The translations under genes were made by a program, and so were the position numbers. Source: Phoenix dactylifera (taxonomy: Eukaryota; Streptophyta; Magnoliopsida; Arecales; Arecaceae). Taken from it: 64,000 bases of DNA. Shown in pieces: positions 11,051-22,515 of the stretch; the stretch's first letter is position 1, and each line of letters opens with the position of its first letter. The stretch is taken from contig NC_052392.1 in NCBI RefSeq assembly GCF_009389715.1, positions 32,151,227 through 32,215,226 of the forward strand. Reading direction: 5' to 3'. Under the pieces are notes generated by a model. It was not told the DNA's origin. It saw nothing but the letters and a program-made list of their open reading frames with translations, and did no database searches.

Positions 11051-12943
11051 ATGACTTCAGTAGCCTCTGTTGCTTTCTCCATCCCCCAAGCAATTCCAGC
11101 AAGCAAAATTCCACCAACCCAGAACTCAAACCTCTCCCTCCTCCAACTCTGCACCCACCTCCACGAGGCCAACCAAATCCATGCCCTCATGATCAAGTCC
11201 TCCCAAGCCACCGACGCCTACTCCGCCGGCCGCCTCGCTGAATTCTACGCCATCTCGGGCCATGGCAGCCTCGAGCACGCCGAGAAGGTCCTCCGCTCCC
11301 TCCAAGACCCGCCCACCTTCATCTTTAACACCCTTATGAGAGGCAACCTCGACAGACGAAATCCCCTCCAATCCATCCACCTCTACCACCACATGCTCCT
11401 CGCCTCGGTCGAGCCCGATCACTTCACCTTCACGTTTGCTCTCAAGGCGAGCTCCCAACTGCGCGCTCTCGCCATTGGCCAGCAGCTCCATGCTCACCTT
11501 GTCAAGCACGGGCTCCATTCCAATCCCCACATCCGCAACAAGCTCATCCATCTGTACGCCGTCTGTGGCCGGGTCGGCGACGCCCGCAAAGTGTTCGACG
11601 GAAGTAGTGAGCTGGATGTTGTTGCATGGAATAGCATGCTCGAAGGGTATGCTGATAACAAAGATGGGGAGTCTCTTCATGATCTCTTCTCCAGGATGCC
11701 TGCTCGTGATGTGGTGTCTTGGAATACAGTGATGGCGTACCGCATCGAGATGGGTGAGTTTGAGGAGGCCATCATGATGTTCCGGTCGATGCAGGAGAGC
11801 CATGAATGCCGCCCGAATAGAGTGACTTTGGTTAGTGTTCTTTCTGCGCTCAGCCATTTGGGTGCTCTGGGCCAAGGCCAATGGGCACATGCCTACATCG
11901 ACAGGCATGGGATCGAGCTCGATGGGAACCTTAGCTCGGCGCTGATCAATATGTACTCCAAGTGTGGATGCATCGAAGGTGCGATCTACACATTTGAGGT
12001 GACAAATTGCAGGAGCGTGGATACTTGGAATGCTATGATATCTGGTTTCACAACAAATGGGCAGAGCTTAAAAGCTGTGGATCTCTTCTCTAGGATGGAG
12101 TCGTCGGGAGTGGTGCCTAATAGGATAACCTTCGCTTGTGTCTTGAATGCTTGTAGCCATGGAGGAATGGTCGATAAAGGCATCGAATACTTTAGGAAGA
12201 TGAGTGATGTTTACGGGATTGAGCCTGACATTGGACATTATGGATGCATGGTGGATCTCTTCGGTCGTGCAGGTTTGTTCGAGAAGGCTGAGGAGATGAT
12301 TCGAGGAATGCCGATGGAACCCGATGCAGTTATGTGGAAGGCTGTGGTGGGTGCTTGTAGAATCCATAGGAATCTAGAGTTAGGTGAGAAGGCTGGATTT
12401 AGGCTCATTAAAGCTGCTCCAGATGATCATGCTGCATATGTTCTGCTATCGAACATTTTCGCCATGGCGAATAACTGGAATGGAGTTCATAAGGTGAGGA
12501 AAATGATGTCAGAGAGAGGAGTAAGGAAGGTGCCTGGCTGCAGCTCTATTGAATTAGCTGGGGTGGTTCATGAATTCATAGCTGGAGATGTTTCTCATCC
12601 AAGGAAGAAGGAAATATACGAGATGCTGGATGAAATCGGGGAGCAATTGAAGCTTGCAGGATATGAGCCTGATATTACACAGGTGTTACTGGATATACAG
12701 GAAGAGGAAGTGAAAGAAAGCTCCTTAGCTCTTCACAGTGAGAAGCTTGCAGTAGCCTTTGGACTTATCAGCACTAATGCAGGCACCACCATTAGGGTGG
12801 TGAAGAACCTCCGTATGTGTGGAGATTGTCATTCTGCCATAAAGCTTCTTTCTAAGCTCTATCAGAGGGATATAATTGTTAGGGATGCAAATAGATTCCA
12901 TCACTTCGGGAAAGGATCCTGTTCTTGCATGGACTACTGGTAG
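11051..12943 (+). CDS. PPR protein, PLS class with E and DYW domains
   Basis: This intronless 630-residue ORF starts with MTSVASVAFS and ends in CSCMDYW. Pentatricopeptide repeats of the P-L-S series run through most of the protein; typical motifs are DVVAWNSMLEGYA, DVVSWNTVMAY, ALINMYSKCGCIEGA and GCMVDLFGRAG. They are followed by E/E+ motifs (VPGCSSIELAGVVHEF) and a C-terminal DYW domain. The DYW deaminase signature is complete: H562-S-E564, then C590-x-x-C593, the zinc-binding and catalytic pattern of cytidine deaminases, so C-to-U editing of organellar RNA is the expected role. The N terminus, rich in Ser/Thr/Ala/Pro, fits a plastid or mitochondrial transit peptide. The repeats read RNA through residue pairs, but the target was not derived here. 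The length is like other short DYW proteins such as ELI1, but orthology was not established. A decayed copy lies about 1 kb downstream. Confidence 0.95.
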   Translation: MTSVASVAFSIPQAIPASKIPPTQNSNLSLLQLCTHLHEANQIHALMIKSSQATDAYSAGRLAEFYAISGHGSLEHAEKVLRSLQDPPTFIFNTLMRGNLDRRNPLQSIHLYHHMLLASVEPDHFTFTFALKASSQLRALAIGQQLHAHLVKHGLHSNPHIRNKLIHLYAVCGRVGDARKVFDGSSELDVVAWNSMLEGYADNKDGESLHDLFSRMPARDVVSWNTVMAYRIEMGEFEEAIMMFRSMQESHECRPNRVTLVSVLSALSHLGALGQGQWAHAYIDRHGIELDGNLSSALINMYSKCGCIEGAIYTFEVTNCRSVDTWNAMISGFTTNGQSLKAVDLFSRMESSGVVPNRITFACVLNACSHGGMVDKGIEYFRKMSDVYGIEPDIGHYGCMVDLFGRAGLFEKAEEMIRGMPMEPDAVMWKAVVGACRIHRNLELGEKAGFRLIKAAPDDHAAYVLLSNIFAMANNWNGVHKVRKMMSERGVRKVPGCSSIELAGVVHEFIAGDVSHPRKKEIYEMLDEIGEQLKLAGYEPDITQVLLDIQEEEVKESSLALHSEKLAVAFGLISTNAGTTIRVVKNLRMCGDCHSAIKLLSKLYQRDIIVRDANRFHHFGKGSCSCMDYW

Positions 12944-13962
12944 CCACCATGATTGGAATTACACTAATTCTTTACCCCCATTAACTGGAGAGTGTACAGG
13001 AGAATTGGCGGAACAGCTAATTGAATTTTTCAACAATCTTAGATGAGGCATAACTTGTGTAGAGCTACAACAAGACAGCAGAGCTATAAGATTTGCAATG
13101 AGATGATTGATGTCTTTATCATTTCACCATCTTATACATCATTGGACATCCATTCATGCAAGATATTAAAACGAAAAATTAAAAATATAATCAAATCAAG
13201 ATGATTTCTCGTTATCACGAGATACGATCGAAAATGGATATAACAGCCAATGAGATAAAGCTTGGTTATGTTTCCCCCACTTAAAAGAAATTTTCCAATT
13301 CTCAAAGTGCTTATTACAGAGGAAAATGGTAAAGGAAAAACATAATTCATTTTCATTTTCCGTCTGATTTTGCTTTTAGATTTTTGGAGAAAAAATGAAA
13401 CATCCACCTTTACAAAATCTCTAAAAAACTATCGATTGATTTTATTTTTTTTTTTACTGCCAAAACAAACAAATGCGAGCCTTTTTTCCTAGCATGCAAT
13501 TCAAGAGGTAATATGATCAAATTTCAGGTATATATGCAAATATATAGCTGTATTCATGTAAGAGTTGCAAAAGGAGGAACCCTAGAAGTTGAGTATTCAA
13601 TTTTATCATTTGAAAAAAAAACATTCTATTCTAAAGTGGGTTATATATCTGTTATGATGTACTTTCGATGAGTTCAATAAACCATGTTATGCTCTGTACC
13701 CCCCCATCCCCAACCAAAAGAAAGACAAAAAAAAAACATGAACAACCATGTTATATAAAATGTAATTAATAGTCTCCATTTCTGTACTAAAACATAACCT
13801 TCTTTATAAAAAAGGAAACTGGACTAAACATAAATATCCCTGAAAATAACCCACAACTAAGGAAGCCTTCTACTCTTCGGAAGTCCCAACGTCTTCCCAA
13901 CGGTTACTATGTTTTTCCTTGCTTTCCCTCTCTTCTTCCCCCTCCTGAAGTAGCTGAAGCTC
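12944..13962. other. Intergenic spacer between PPR gene and its decayed copy
   Basis: This AT-rich stretch of about 1 kb presumably holds the PPR 3' UTR at its start. No other gene or known element was recognised. Confidence 0.5.
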
Positions 13963-14700
13963 ATGACTTCACTAGCTTCAGTTCCCTTCTCTGTCATCCC
14001 AACAGTCTCAAAAACAAACCAACTACCAACCCAACACTCAAATCTCTTCCTGCTCCAACAAAGTGCCCACGGCCATGTTCTCATCATCAAATCCTTCCAA
14101 ATAACCCATGACTACTCCACCGGCCACCTCACTGGATTCTGTGCGGTTTCAGACCCAGGCAGCCTTAAGTACGCCAAAATGGTCCTGGACTCCCTCAAAG
14201 TACACCCTGATCAGCTGCCTCAGTGTGCAGCAACGTCCCCTCCAATACATCCACCTTTACCACCAAATGCTCATCGAACCGGTCGGGTCCGATCACTTCA
14301 CCTTCGTCTTTGTTCTTGCATACTCTCAGCATAGCAGAGCAGCTCCATGCGTATGGTGTAAAGCATAGGCTTTGAGTAAGATAACCTTTCTTCTTCATGG
14401 GGAAAGAAAGATCTATCAGACAATTACTTAGAAGTACATTTTATGCAACAACTCTTTCCATCTGATAGAAAAGGATTCATGTTGTGCACAAAAAATAGTT
14501 CAAAAAAGTAAAGAACTGGATGTTGTCACTCAGCATAGGATGCTTGAAGGGTATGCAGATAGCTAGAATGATGAGTCTTTTCATTTACCTTTCATTGCAA
14601 TAGCCCATCCCCAATGCGGTTTCTTGGAATAACAATGATTGCATACTAAGTTGATGTGGTTTGGTTTGAGGAAGCAATTACTGCATCTTGGCCGGTGCAA
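13963..14700 (+). pseudogene. Decayed tandem copy of the PPR-DYW gene (N-terminal part)
   Basis: The first 60 or so codons align with the intact PPR gene: MTSLASVPFS matches MTSVASVAFS, HVLIIKSFQ matches HALMIKSSQ, and YSTGHLTGFCAVSDPGSLKYAKMV matches the intact start of the repeat array. The frame then shifts around 14200-14250; matching text continues in other frames (IHLYHQML, then GSDHFTFVFVL). Further fragments match the intact gene's ELDVVAWNSMLEGYADN (about 14515-14565) and VVSWNTVMAY (about 14615-14660). Large internal deletions separate these blocks, and nothing from the middle repeats, E or DYW domains was found. A local duplication that decayed explains it best; transcription is unknown. 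Confidence 0.88.
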
Positions 14701-15201
14701 GAAGGAGAAACAAGCTTTAACAAGCAGTTCAAAACTTTACATTGAGAACACAGAATTTACAAGAAAGAATTCATCTCCATTGCTGAGAGAATGTAGGTAC
14801 AAGTTTCACTGTGAGATGAGAAATGCCAGGTTATCCCTATTTGACCTTCATTTGTGCATAAAAATCTGATTTTCGAGCCTGAACATATTTTTTTATCTCA
14901 AATCATCAACTTTTTGATGTTCCTGCCATAAAACCGCAAATTGTCAGCAGAGATTTAAAGCAACGTGTTGTCGATGAGCTTTATCCACTTAATCAGCAAG
15001 CCTCGCATCAGCAGCAGGGTTCAGATCAACAGGCTGAATCTTTCTGCACCATCTCTCTTGTAAGCTTATAAAACCTGAATAACCAACAAATCGTGCATTC
15101 CCTCCCTCCACAACTCCCCCATCTGAATGCGTCATCTCACTAGTAAGCTTATAAACCAAAATAACCAACGAATCATGCCCTTCAACCTTCCCCGGACTTA
15201 A

Positions 15202-16847
15202 GGCCCTGTTTGGAGGAGCTGTTAGCAGTAGAGCTTTTGGAAGTCGATCTGTCTGAAGTAGAGCTTTTATAAAAAGCTGTTTGTTGTTTGATAACTACAT
15301 CTCTAAAGTGTTGCGGCACTTTAACATGTTTGGTAAACAAACTGAGAAAGTACTTTTGTATAACAAAATGACCATAAAAGACATTACTAATATTATACAA
15401 CAGAGCATAATAAAATATAATATATAATAATATATAAATATATGATATAGTATAATATTAATATAATGTAATATAATCTTATTATAATATAGTACTATAA
15501 TATTGTAAACTATAGGATAATAATTTAATATAATATTAAATTATTTAACACAACATATCAATGTATTATGATATAATGTAATATAATATTATATTTATAA
15601 TATAATACAATAATAAATGTATAAAATATTATAATTATTAGTGTAAATTCGACCATTTATCTCTCTAACAAATTTTCTAGCTACAAGATAAAATTGGTTA
15701 AATAATTACTAATATTTTTATTTATTTATTTATTATTTCATTTCATTGAAATATATGTATTTATTATCTTATTTATTTATTTATTCATTCATTTATATAC
15801 ATATTTATTTATGCATTTATTTATTATCTTATTTATTTATTTATTTATTCATTCATTTATATACATATTTATTTATGCATTTATTTATTTATTTATTTAA
15901 TTTCTTTTCTTTTTTTTTCTTTTCTTCTTTTTCTTTCATTTTCTTCTTTTTTTTCTTTTCTTTTTCTTTTCTTTTTTCTTCTCTTCTTCTCCTTATTTAT
16001 GCATTTATTTATTTATTTTTTCTTTTCTTTTCTTTTCTTTTCTTTTTCTTTTCTTCTCTTTTTTTTTCTTTTTCTTCCTTTTCTTCTTTTTCTTCTTTTT
16101 TTGTCTTTTCTTTTTCTTTTCTTTTTTCTTCCCTTCTTCTCCTTCCTTCCTCTCTTCCCTTCTCCTTTCTTCTCCTCTCGCGAGGCCGACGGCGCCGAAA
16201 GGGGGTCGGGCCGTAGCGGCCGCGGGAGGGGGTCGGGCCATGGCCGGCAGCGGCTGCAGCTGGCCAGCGGCAGTCTCCACGGAAGGACGCTGCCGCCCAA
16301 AAGAGCACCCTACGGCCGGCCGCCATGGGGGCTTCGCTGCGGCTCACCTCCCCAGTCTCGCAGCTGGGACGTTGTGGTCCCGCGGCTGGCGGAGGCCTAC
16401 AGGCCGGCCGCCTGCCATGGATGGCGTCGCAACAACCTGCGGAGGGGTCGCCGGCCATGGGTGGTGGCCAGCATGGTGACTGCCATCGTGGGCAGCCATG
16501 GGTTCGCCAAAAAAAAAAAAAGGCCGGCGGCGTTGAGAAGGAGATAGAGAGGGAGAGAGAGAGGGAAGGGTGAGAGAGGAAGAGGCGGTGGGATGGAGGG
16601 TTTTGGGAGGAAAAAGAAACTTTTAAATAGGGATATTTTGGTCAAAAAACAGCTTCCCGACAAAACTGAAAACAGCATTTTCGGAAAGCTTCAAAATGGA
16701 GCTTCTCTCATAAAGCTGTTTTCAGATTTCTAGAAAAGCTAAAACAGCTTTCCGAAGTTTTTACCAAACATCCTTTTTCATCCAAAAGTACTTTTGGAGG
16801 GCCAGAAAGTGCTTTTTGGCCTTCCAAAAGCTCCCCCAAATGGGGCC
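15202..16847. mobile_element. PIF/Harbinger-like non-autonomous DNA element
   Basis: The left end reads GGCCCTGTTTGGAGGAGCT; the reverse complement of the right end reads GGCCCCATTTGGGGGAGCT (16 of 19 matching). A TAA duplication flanks it at 15199-15201 and 16848-16850, the target preference of PIF/Harbinger and Tourist elements. Subterminal AGCTTTT/CTTTTGGA blocks repeat on both sides. No transposase was recognised. The interior holds AT-rich sequence, a TTTA and CTTTT low-complexity tract (about 15710-16160), and a strongly GC-rich block (about 16175-16480). A three-base hAT-like alternative is less likely because hAT makes 8-bp duplications. Confidence 0.75.
15715..16165. repeat. Low-complexity TTTA then CTTTT tract
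   Basis: There are long runs of ATTT units followed by pyrimidine-rich CTTTT units. The long ORFs across it on both strands are artefacts of the repeats. Confidence 0.9.
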
Positions 16848-17657
16848 TAAATCTTTCTACACCATCTCCCACAAAAGCTTTATACACCTAAATAACCCAC
16901 AAATCATGCACTCCCCACTATGAACCTAAATAAGCAACAAGTCTTGTCCTCCCTCTCTACAAGCCTAAACAACCATCAAATCATGCCAACCCTCCGTATA
17001 AAGCTAAAATATCCTAAAATTAGACCAACAGCAAAACCCTGCAATGAGTCTGAAAGTAAGAAACACCTCATTGTATTCTCAATACACATGATCACAGATA
17101 AAACATTTACGCGGATCAATGCAGGAACTCCTCTGAATGTTTAAAATATATATCAAGTTAGAGAATAAATTAGCCTCAAGGGTGTATAGCTGTAAGCAAA
17201 AGGTTTGTCAAAGAGAAACAAAGGTTGCGACATTGGCAAACAAGGAAAGAAAGATAACAAGTTAAATATAAGAATGGACAGAAAGAGTAAGACTCAAGAG
17301 GCAGCTGAAGGATAGCAGGTGAAAATTTTACATGGTGCAGGAAACAAATTAAGAAGCAACAAGATAAATCTAGAACAGATCTAATGGATTCATATGATAA
17401 TCCCTAGGGCTATACAAATATCCGCATCATTAATTAGGTTCTAGTTCTCCTTCTATACATGTATTCGAACATACAACTTAACTAGTTGTAGGAAATGTGA
17501 ACATATAGATGTTAATAAGTGCATATCTGGAAAGTTAGAGATGGCTATTTTGTAAGTAGTAAGTTGGTTACATTAATGATGTAACTTGTGGAGCAAGTAC
17601 AGAAATCATTCAGTAAGTTGCTTATTTGATACATATGACAGGCCATAGACACTTCCA
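16848..17657. other. Unassigned stretch, possible downstream part of the snoRNA host transcript
   Basis: AT-rich, with no recognisable gene. If the minus-strand host transcript starting near 22.7 kb runs through all snoRNA copies, its later exons or 3' end would fall here. No splice pattern could be confirmed. Confidence 0.35.
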
Positions 17658-17734
17658 TAGCAATTAGAGAACTTTACAAACCATAATGTAATATTCACAT
17701 AACTTTCAGATCAAAAAACTGATCATTTTGCTTT
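17658..17734 (-). ncRNA. Decayed box C/D snoRNA copy
   Basis: This is homologous to the three good copies at 18109, 20134 and 21160, but box D reads CTAA, box C has lost its last GA, and the guide keeps only part of its bases. It is probably not functional. Confidence 0.55.
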
Positions 17735-18108
17735 GCCATCACTAGTAATATGAAAGATAAAATAAAACCTAATAAGATCATCTATATGTGAAGACTACAG
17801 TAATTATTAAAACCATGACTGCTAATGCTAGTTGTCATGTCCTTTTTTTTTGCTCGTTTTATATATAATTTGAATAGGCTAGATGAAACTTGGAATAAGC
17901 TATCGAGGTTGTATGTGATCTCTGCATTCAAATAAAACATCAGGGAGAGCTTTTCATGGAAAGCAAACAAAAATCTAACAAAGTCATGTTAATTAAATAA
18001 AGTAGTAAATAGAGTGTTTATGCTTAAAAAGACAAATGCTGCAAGGACAAGGATACGAAGGGGAATCATATGAAGCCATTGCAGATGTCATCAGTAATGC
18101 ATTGCAGC

Positions 18109-18187
18109 AAAGCAATCAGAGAACTTTGAAGACCTTTACATGTTATCCACATTTATTTCAGATCAAAACAGCTCATCATTTTGCTTT
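18109..18187 (-). ncRNA. Box C/D snoRNA, copy A
   Basis: Reading the minus strand, a stem strand AAAGCAA is followed by box C ATGATGA (18173-18179), then box D' CTGA (about 18158-18161), the guide GGTCTTCAAAGTTCT, box D CTGA (18116-18119) and the closing stem strand TTGCTTT. The terminal stem can extend to 10 bp (18106-18115 with 18181-18190). Length is about 79 nt, normal for plant C/D snoRNAs. The class directs 2'-O-methylation of the target base paired to the fifth position upstream of box D. From memory, the guide complements a conserved 25S rRNA segment, with one G-U pair. It is probably released from an intron of a minus-strand host transcript. Confidence 0.85.
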
Positions 18188-19366
18188 GCTTTTGGAATGA
18201 ATACATGCAGGGTAAGGCAGTAACCAAATCTGTTTAGATGAGATCCCTGTATTAACTATGAAAGCATGTTAAGATTGAAGTATATATTCATACATTGGCA
18301 ATGGTAAAGTTAGAAAAGAACCAGTGTTGTTAAGCCCGGGCTCAAGTCATAAATCATAGAGCAGGTTGAATCAGATTGGATCAAGGTTCGAAAAGATTTT
18401 GTCTGATTCTTTGAGAAACTTTTAAAACTTATAAGAAATGTAAAAAATAACATACGAGCCCCGAAAATAAGTACCTGAATGAAGAATAAAGTCATACATA
18501 CAAGAAATCTTGTTTCCACAAACATAAGCCTACATCTAGCATGCCTAATGAGGCAAATATTGTGTATGACTAATTCAATTATCATATTAATTAGAATGTT
18601 TAAATAAAAGAAAAAATAAGGATAGGTTTTTACAAATGTCTACAAAAAAATACTAAACTTTTTCTTGTATTTTTAACTTCATAAATCCAGATAACAAGTG
18701 TATAATTTTTCTCGAGATTTATTCACAATAAGTAATTCAAAAACCATATAAACAAATAAATTACAGAAAATGGAATGACACATGATTTAGTAATATCTAA
18801 ATAGCAAAATCATTTCGAATCTTATGATTCAAGGGACTTTATAATTCAAATTACGGATCTAGATACTATCACCCTAGCTAATCTTGATCCAAAGATATGA
18901 TCCATATTATTTTTCCATATTGAGGGCCATTTTGATCATGAGTCGTACGATTTTAGCAACAAAGAGAGAAATGTTATGAAGAACTACAAGGATATTCTGA
19001 TGAACAATATAGGATTAAGAGATAGAGGTTGTAAGTTCATGAGAAAGTGTTGGTAGCATTAAAGTCATGGATACAAATAGGGATGCCATCCCCCATATAA
19101 TATTTTCATCAAAATGGTGTGGTATTGCTGCATTACCAGTACCAATGATATCTAACAAAACTAACAGCATCAAAAAGAATGAAAAAAGAAAATCAACACC
19201 AACCGGTACAACCAGGTATAATGTCATAGGTACACACTGGTACAGCTGGTACATATCGATACAGATGGTTTCGATGTCCTAACACCAATACCAGTGCCAA
19301 TTTTACATCAAAATGACATGGTACTGATGGTGCTGTCTCATTCCAGTAGGTTGTGAATTCACGATT

Positions 19367-19443
19367 ATAGCAATACAGTCCAAGAACTTTGAAGACAATG
19401 TCATGTTATTTACATGTTAAAAAAATGCTCATCTATTTGCAAT
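19367..19443 (-). ncRNA. Decayed box C/D snoRNA copy
   Basis: The guide sequence GTCTTCAAAGTTCT is retained, but boxes C and D are degenerate and the stem is weak. It is a relative of the three good copies and probably dead. Confidence 0.5.
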
Positions 19444-20133
19444 GTTTGGTAACTAGTACAGCCATTGTAACCCGATAGGCTAATTGATCACATATAGATG
19501 TAAAGATTAAGGAACGTTCCATCATTAGTGCCACCACACTTTTGATTATTTTGAATAGAAATAACTCTTCCATACAAAACAAAAATTTCTAATTAGTTAG
19601 AAATAAAGGAGAATTCAAATAAACAATTGATAATGTTGGAAATCTTGGCAATGGTTGAAGGGTTCAGGCTTAAAAGATGATGGAAGGAAGAATGAAAATC
19701 GTGAGGTTAATGATAGCTAAATCTAGTAAGATCAAGTTTGGAGGTGAATAAAGTTATAACTTATAACCAGCATAGGCATTTGCATCAATGGAATTTGAAA
19801 CATAAGGAGCATACGGATGAGTAATTTAATAATTTTCATAATGCAAGAATCCTCTAATTAGGCGAAGAAGTACATTAAATCTTCTACAGTTCTTCATAAG
19901 GGAAGCAAAGGGATGCACAATATCAATGATCCAAAGCATGATTCTTATGGAAATGAGTATGCTTTGATTGCAAAGATAGAGGTAGTAACATGAGCAAATG
20001 CACAAAGTATTTAACAATTTTTCATAGTACAAGATATCATAATATCAGCCAGCAATGGTCCATTAAATATGTCTAATAAGTCATGGAGGGTCACTGCCAC
20101 CTCATGAAAGAGGGAGAAGAGGTAGATAACAAT

Positions 20134-20211
20134 AAAGCAATCAGAGAACTTTGAAGACCATGTGTGTTATCCACATTAGTTTCAGATCGAAATATCTCAT
20201 CACTTTGCTTT
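20134..20211 (-). ncRNA. Box C/D snoRNA, copy B
   Basis: The 7-bp terminal stem AAAGCAA/TTGCTTT, box C GTGATGA (20197-20203), box D' CTGA (20182-20185), guide GGTCTTCAAAGTTCT and box D CTGA (20141-20144) are all present, in 78 nt. The D-box guide is identical to copies A and C, while the sequence upstream of D' differs, which suggests that only the D guide is under constraint. It lies in unit 1 of the 1-kb tandem duplication. Confidence 0.86.
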
Positions 20212-21158
20212 GCCTTTGATGTTCAGTATGTTCAGATAAAGGCTTAAGTCCAAAGGCTACATTAACTTACTAGAAGTATTATACAAACACATTAATGCTA
20301 CCTTTACCTTCCTCAATTCGAAAAGCCAACTAGATGAAGATGGAATTAGATTACAAAATGATATGTGATGCATGCATGCGAGTGGTGGTGTTTCTTACGG
20401 AAGTAGTGATGCCCCCATAATATGAATTCAAAAATGAGTTGCTAAAGAGGTTTTATGCTTAAAAATAAAGTTGAACGATGATGTTGCAATAAAATAAGAA
20501 AGGTAAAGTTAGAAATATAAATGTCCCAGATAACCCAAGGGTATTCCATATAAAATAAGAATTTCGAATTAGTATGAAATCAAGGAGAATTTAAATAGAA
20601 AACTGATAATGCTGGAAATCCTGGCAATGCTTGAAGGTTCAGGCTTAAAGGATGATGGAAGGAAGAGTGAAAGTTAATAAGTGTTAAATCTAGTAAGGTC
20701 AAGTTTGGAGGTGAGTAAAGTTATAACCTATAGCCAACCTAGGCATTTTCATAAATGGAAGTTGAAATATGAGGAACAAATGGATGAGTAATTTAATAAT
20801 TTTCATAATGCAAGAATCCTCTAATTAGGGTAAGAATTGTATTAATCTTCTATGACTCCTCATAACAGAAAGAGGGAGATGCAAAATATTAACTATTAAA
20901 AGCATGATTCTTAAGGGAAGAAAGGGCATGCACAATATAACTATTAAAATCATGATTCTTATGGAAATGAGTAGGTTTTGACTTACTAGCTCTTATTTGC
21001 AAAAATAGAGGTAGAAACATGAGCAAATGCACAAACTATCTAACAATTTTTTTATGGTGTGCACCATAACCTAAGATCAGGCAGCAATGATCCAGTAAAT
21101 ATGTGGAATAAGTCATGGAGTATCACAGCATGAAAGAAGGGGAAAGGGCACATAACAA

Positions 21159-21238
21159 CAAAGCAATCAGAGAACTTTGAAGACCATGTGGGTTATCCAC
21201 ACTAATTTCAGATCAAAATATCTCATCATTTTGCTTTG
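21159..21238 (-). ncRNA. Box C/D snoRNA, copy C
   Basis: An 8-bp terminal stem CAAAGCAA/TTGCTTTG encloses box C ATGATGA (21223-21229), box D' CTGA (21208-21211), the guide GGTCTTCAAAGTTCT and box D CTGA (21167-21170), in 80 nt. It lies in unit 2 of the tandem duplication, about 1.4 kb from the putative host promoter. Confidence 0.88.
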
Positions 21239-22515
21239 TCATTGATGTTTAGTATGTTCAGATAAATATGGCTTAAGTCCAAAGGCAACATTAACTTACA
21301 AATAGCATTATACAAATACTAAACACAACCTTTACTTTCCTCAATTCAAAAATCCACCTAGATGAAGATAGTTTACAACATGGCATGTGATACATGCAAG
21401 CAGTGGTTGTGTTTCTTACGAAAGTAACAATGCCAGCATAATACGAATTGAAAAAGTAGTTAATGAAGATGTTTTATGCTTAAAAATGAACTTGAAAGAA
21501 GAGATATTGCACTAGAATAAGAAGGGTAAAGTTACAAATATAAATGTCCCAGATAACCCAGGGGACATTTTTTCGATGGAGGTTGTAAATTAATAAGCAA
21601 GAGTGATATGCATTGCACAAATGCTCTCAAATATCTTTCAAAGCCAAGAAGAATTAGAACAAAAAAAGCATACTAAAAGGATTGGAAAAGAACTTCTAAA
21701 GTTTATATTCATCAACCAAACAAGGACTAAGCCCATTTTTATTTATCAACGAAGCTGCAACCATTTTTAAGTATCTTATACAAAAACCTAGGGGTTAAAC
21801 ATCACAGATTATTAGTCAATTGACAACTACTATGATCCATTACTCTGACATCCTTTTAAGTTCTACTGTACTATATTCTGCTTGCAAAATGAAATGATCA
21901 AACAACTGTTGACTAAAATAAACTACTTCGTTTCATTGATTCCACGATTTGACTCCCTAAATCTCAAGTCAACATTTAACATGGTTGTGGCAAACCCTAC
22001 GTATACTGGTTTCTGCATCTGTACAATTCAAGTATCAACTAAAGCAAAGAAATACATTAATAAGTTAGTCCATTTTTGACAGAAGAGATCACATGGAATA
22101 AAGTACTCGTATCATTCCATGTAGTTAGATTCTCCTGCCAGTATGTCAATATAGCACCTTGAAACCTTTTCTCACTGTTTCCCTGCAACCAACCTCATAG
22201 TAGCAAGGGGCTAATGGTGCAAGAAGAAAGTAAGTCTAAGTTTATATTGGACAACCCTGCAACCAGGAGTATGATTCTTAAATCTTTGTAAATATAGGAA
22301 ACATTCTCTAATATCATGAAGAACAAATTACAGAAAAAGCATAGGCTTGCATGACCGGAGACACAAAGCGGAGAAAAGAAGGTTATTTGATGCAGTCCGA
22401 ACTATCATTCCAGGCAAAATATATAAAGTATAAACCTTGAGGAATACAAATATTGAGGAGTTGGAAAGGGATTGGCGTGAGAGAAAAGAGGCAGATACAG
22501 AGGGGGATTTAGGGC

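Larger units (their letters stand above)
19571..21563. repeat. Tandem duplication of about 1 kb, each unit carrying one snoRNA
   Basis: Unit 1 (19571-20547) and unit 2 (20548-21563) align along their length, for example CAATGGTTGAAGG against CAATGCTTGAAGG and ATAAATGTCCCAGATAACCCA at each unit end. Each holds one complete snoRNA near its middle. Unit 2 has a short extra duplication near 20870-20960. The units differ at many positions, so the event is not recent. Confidence 0.88.

Noticed and set aside
15746-16547. Long overlapping ORFs on both strands
   Set aside because: They are produced by TTTA and CTTTT low-complexity runs; residues are almost only F/L/S or K/E/R.
18088-18100. Additional C-box-like TCATCA sites on the plus-strand map (also near 19092 and 21706)
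   Set aside because: No box D and closing stem at a suitable distance.
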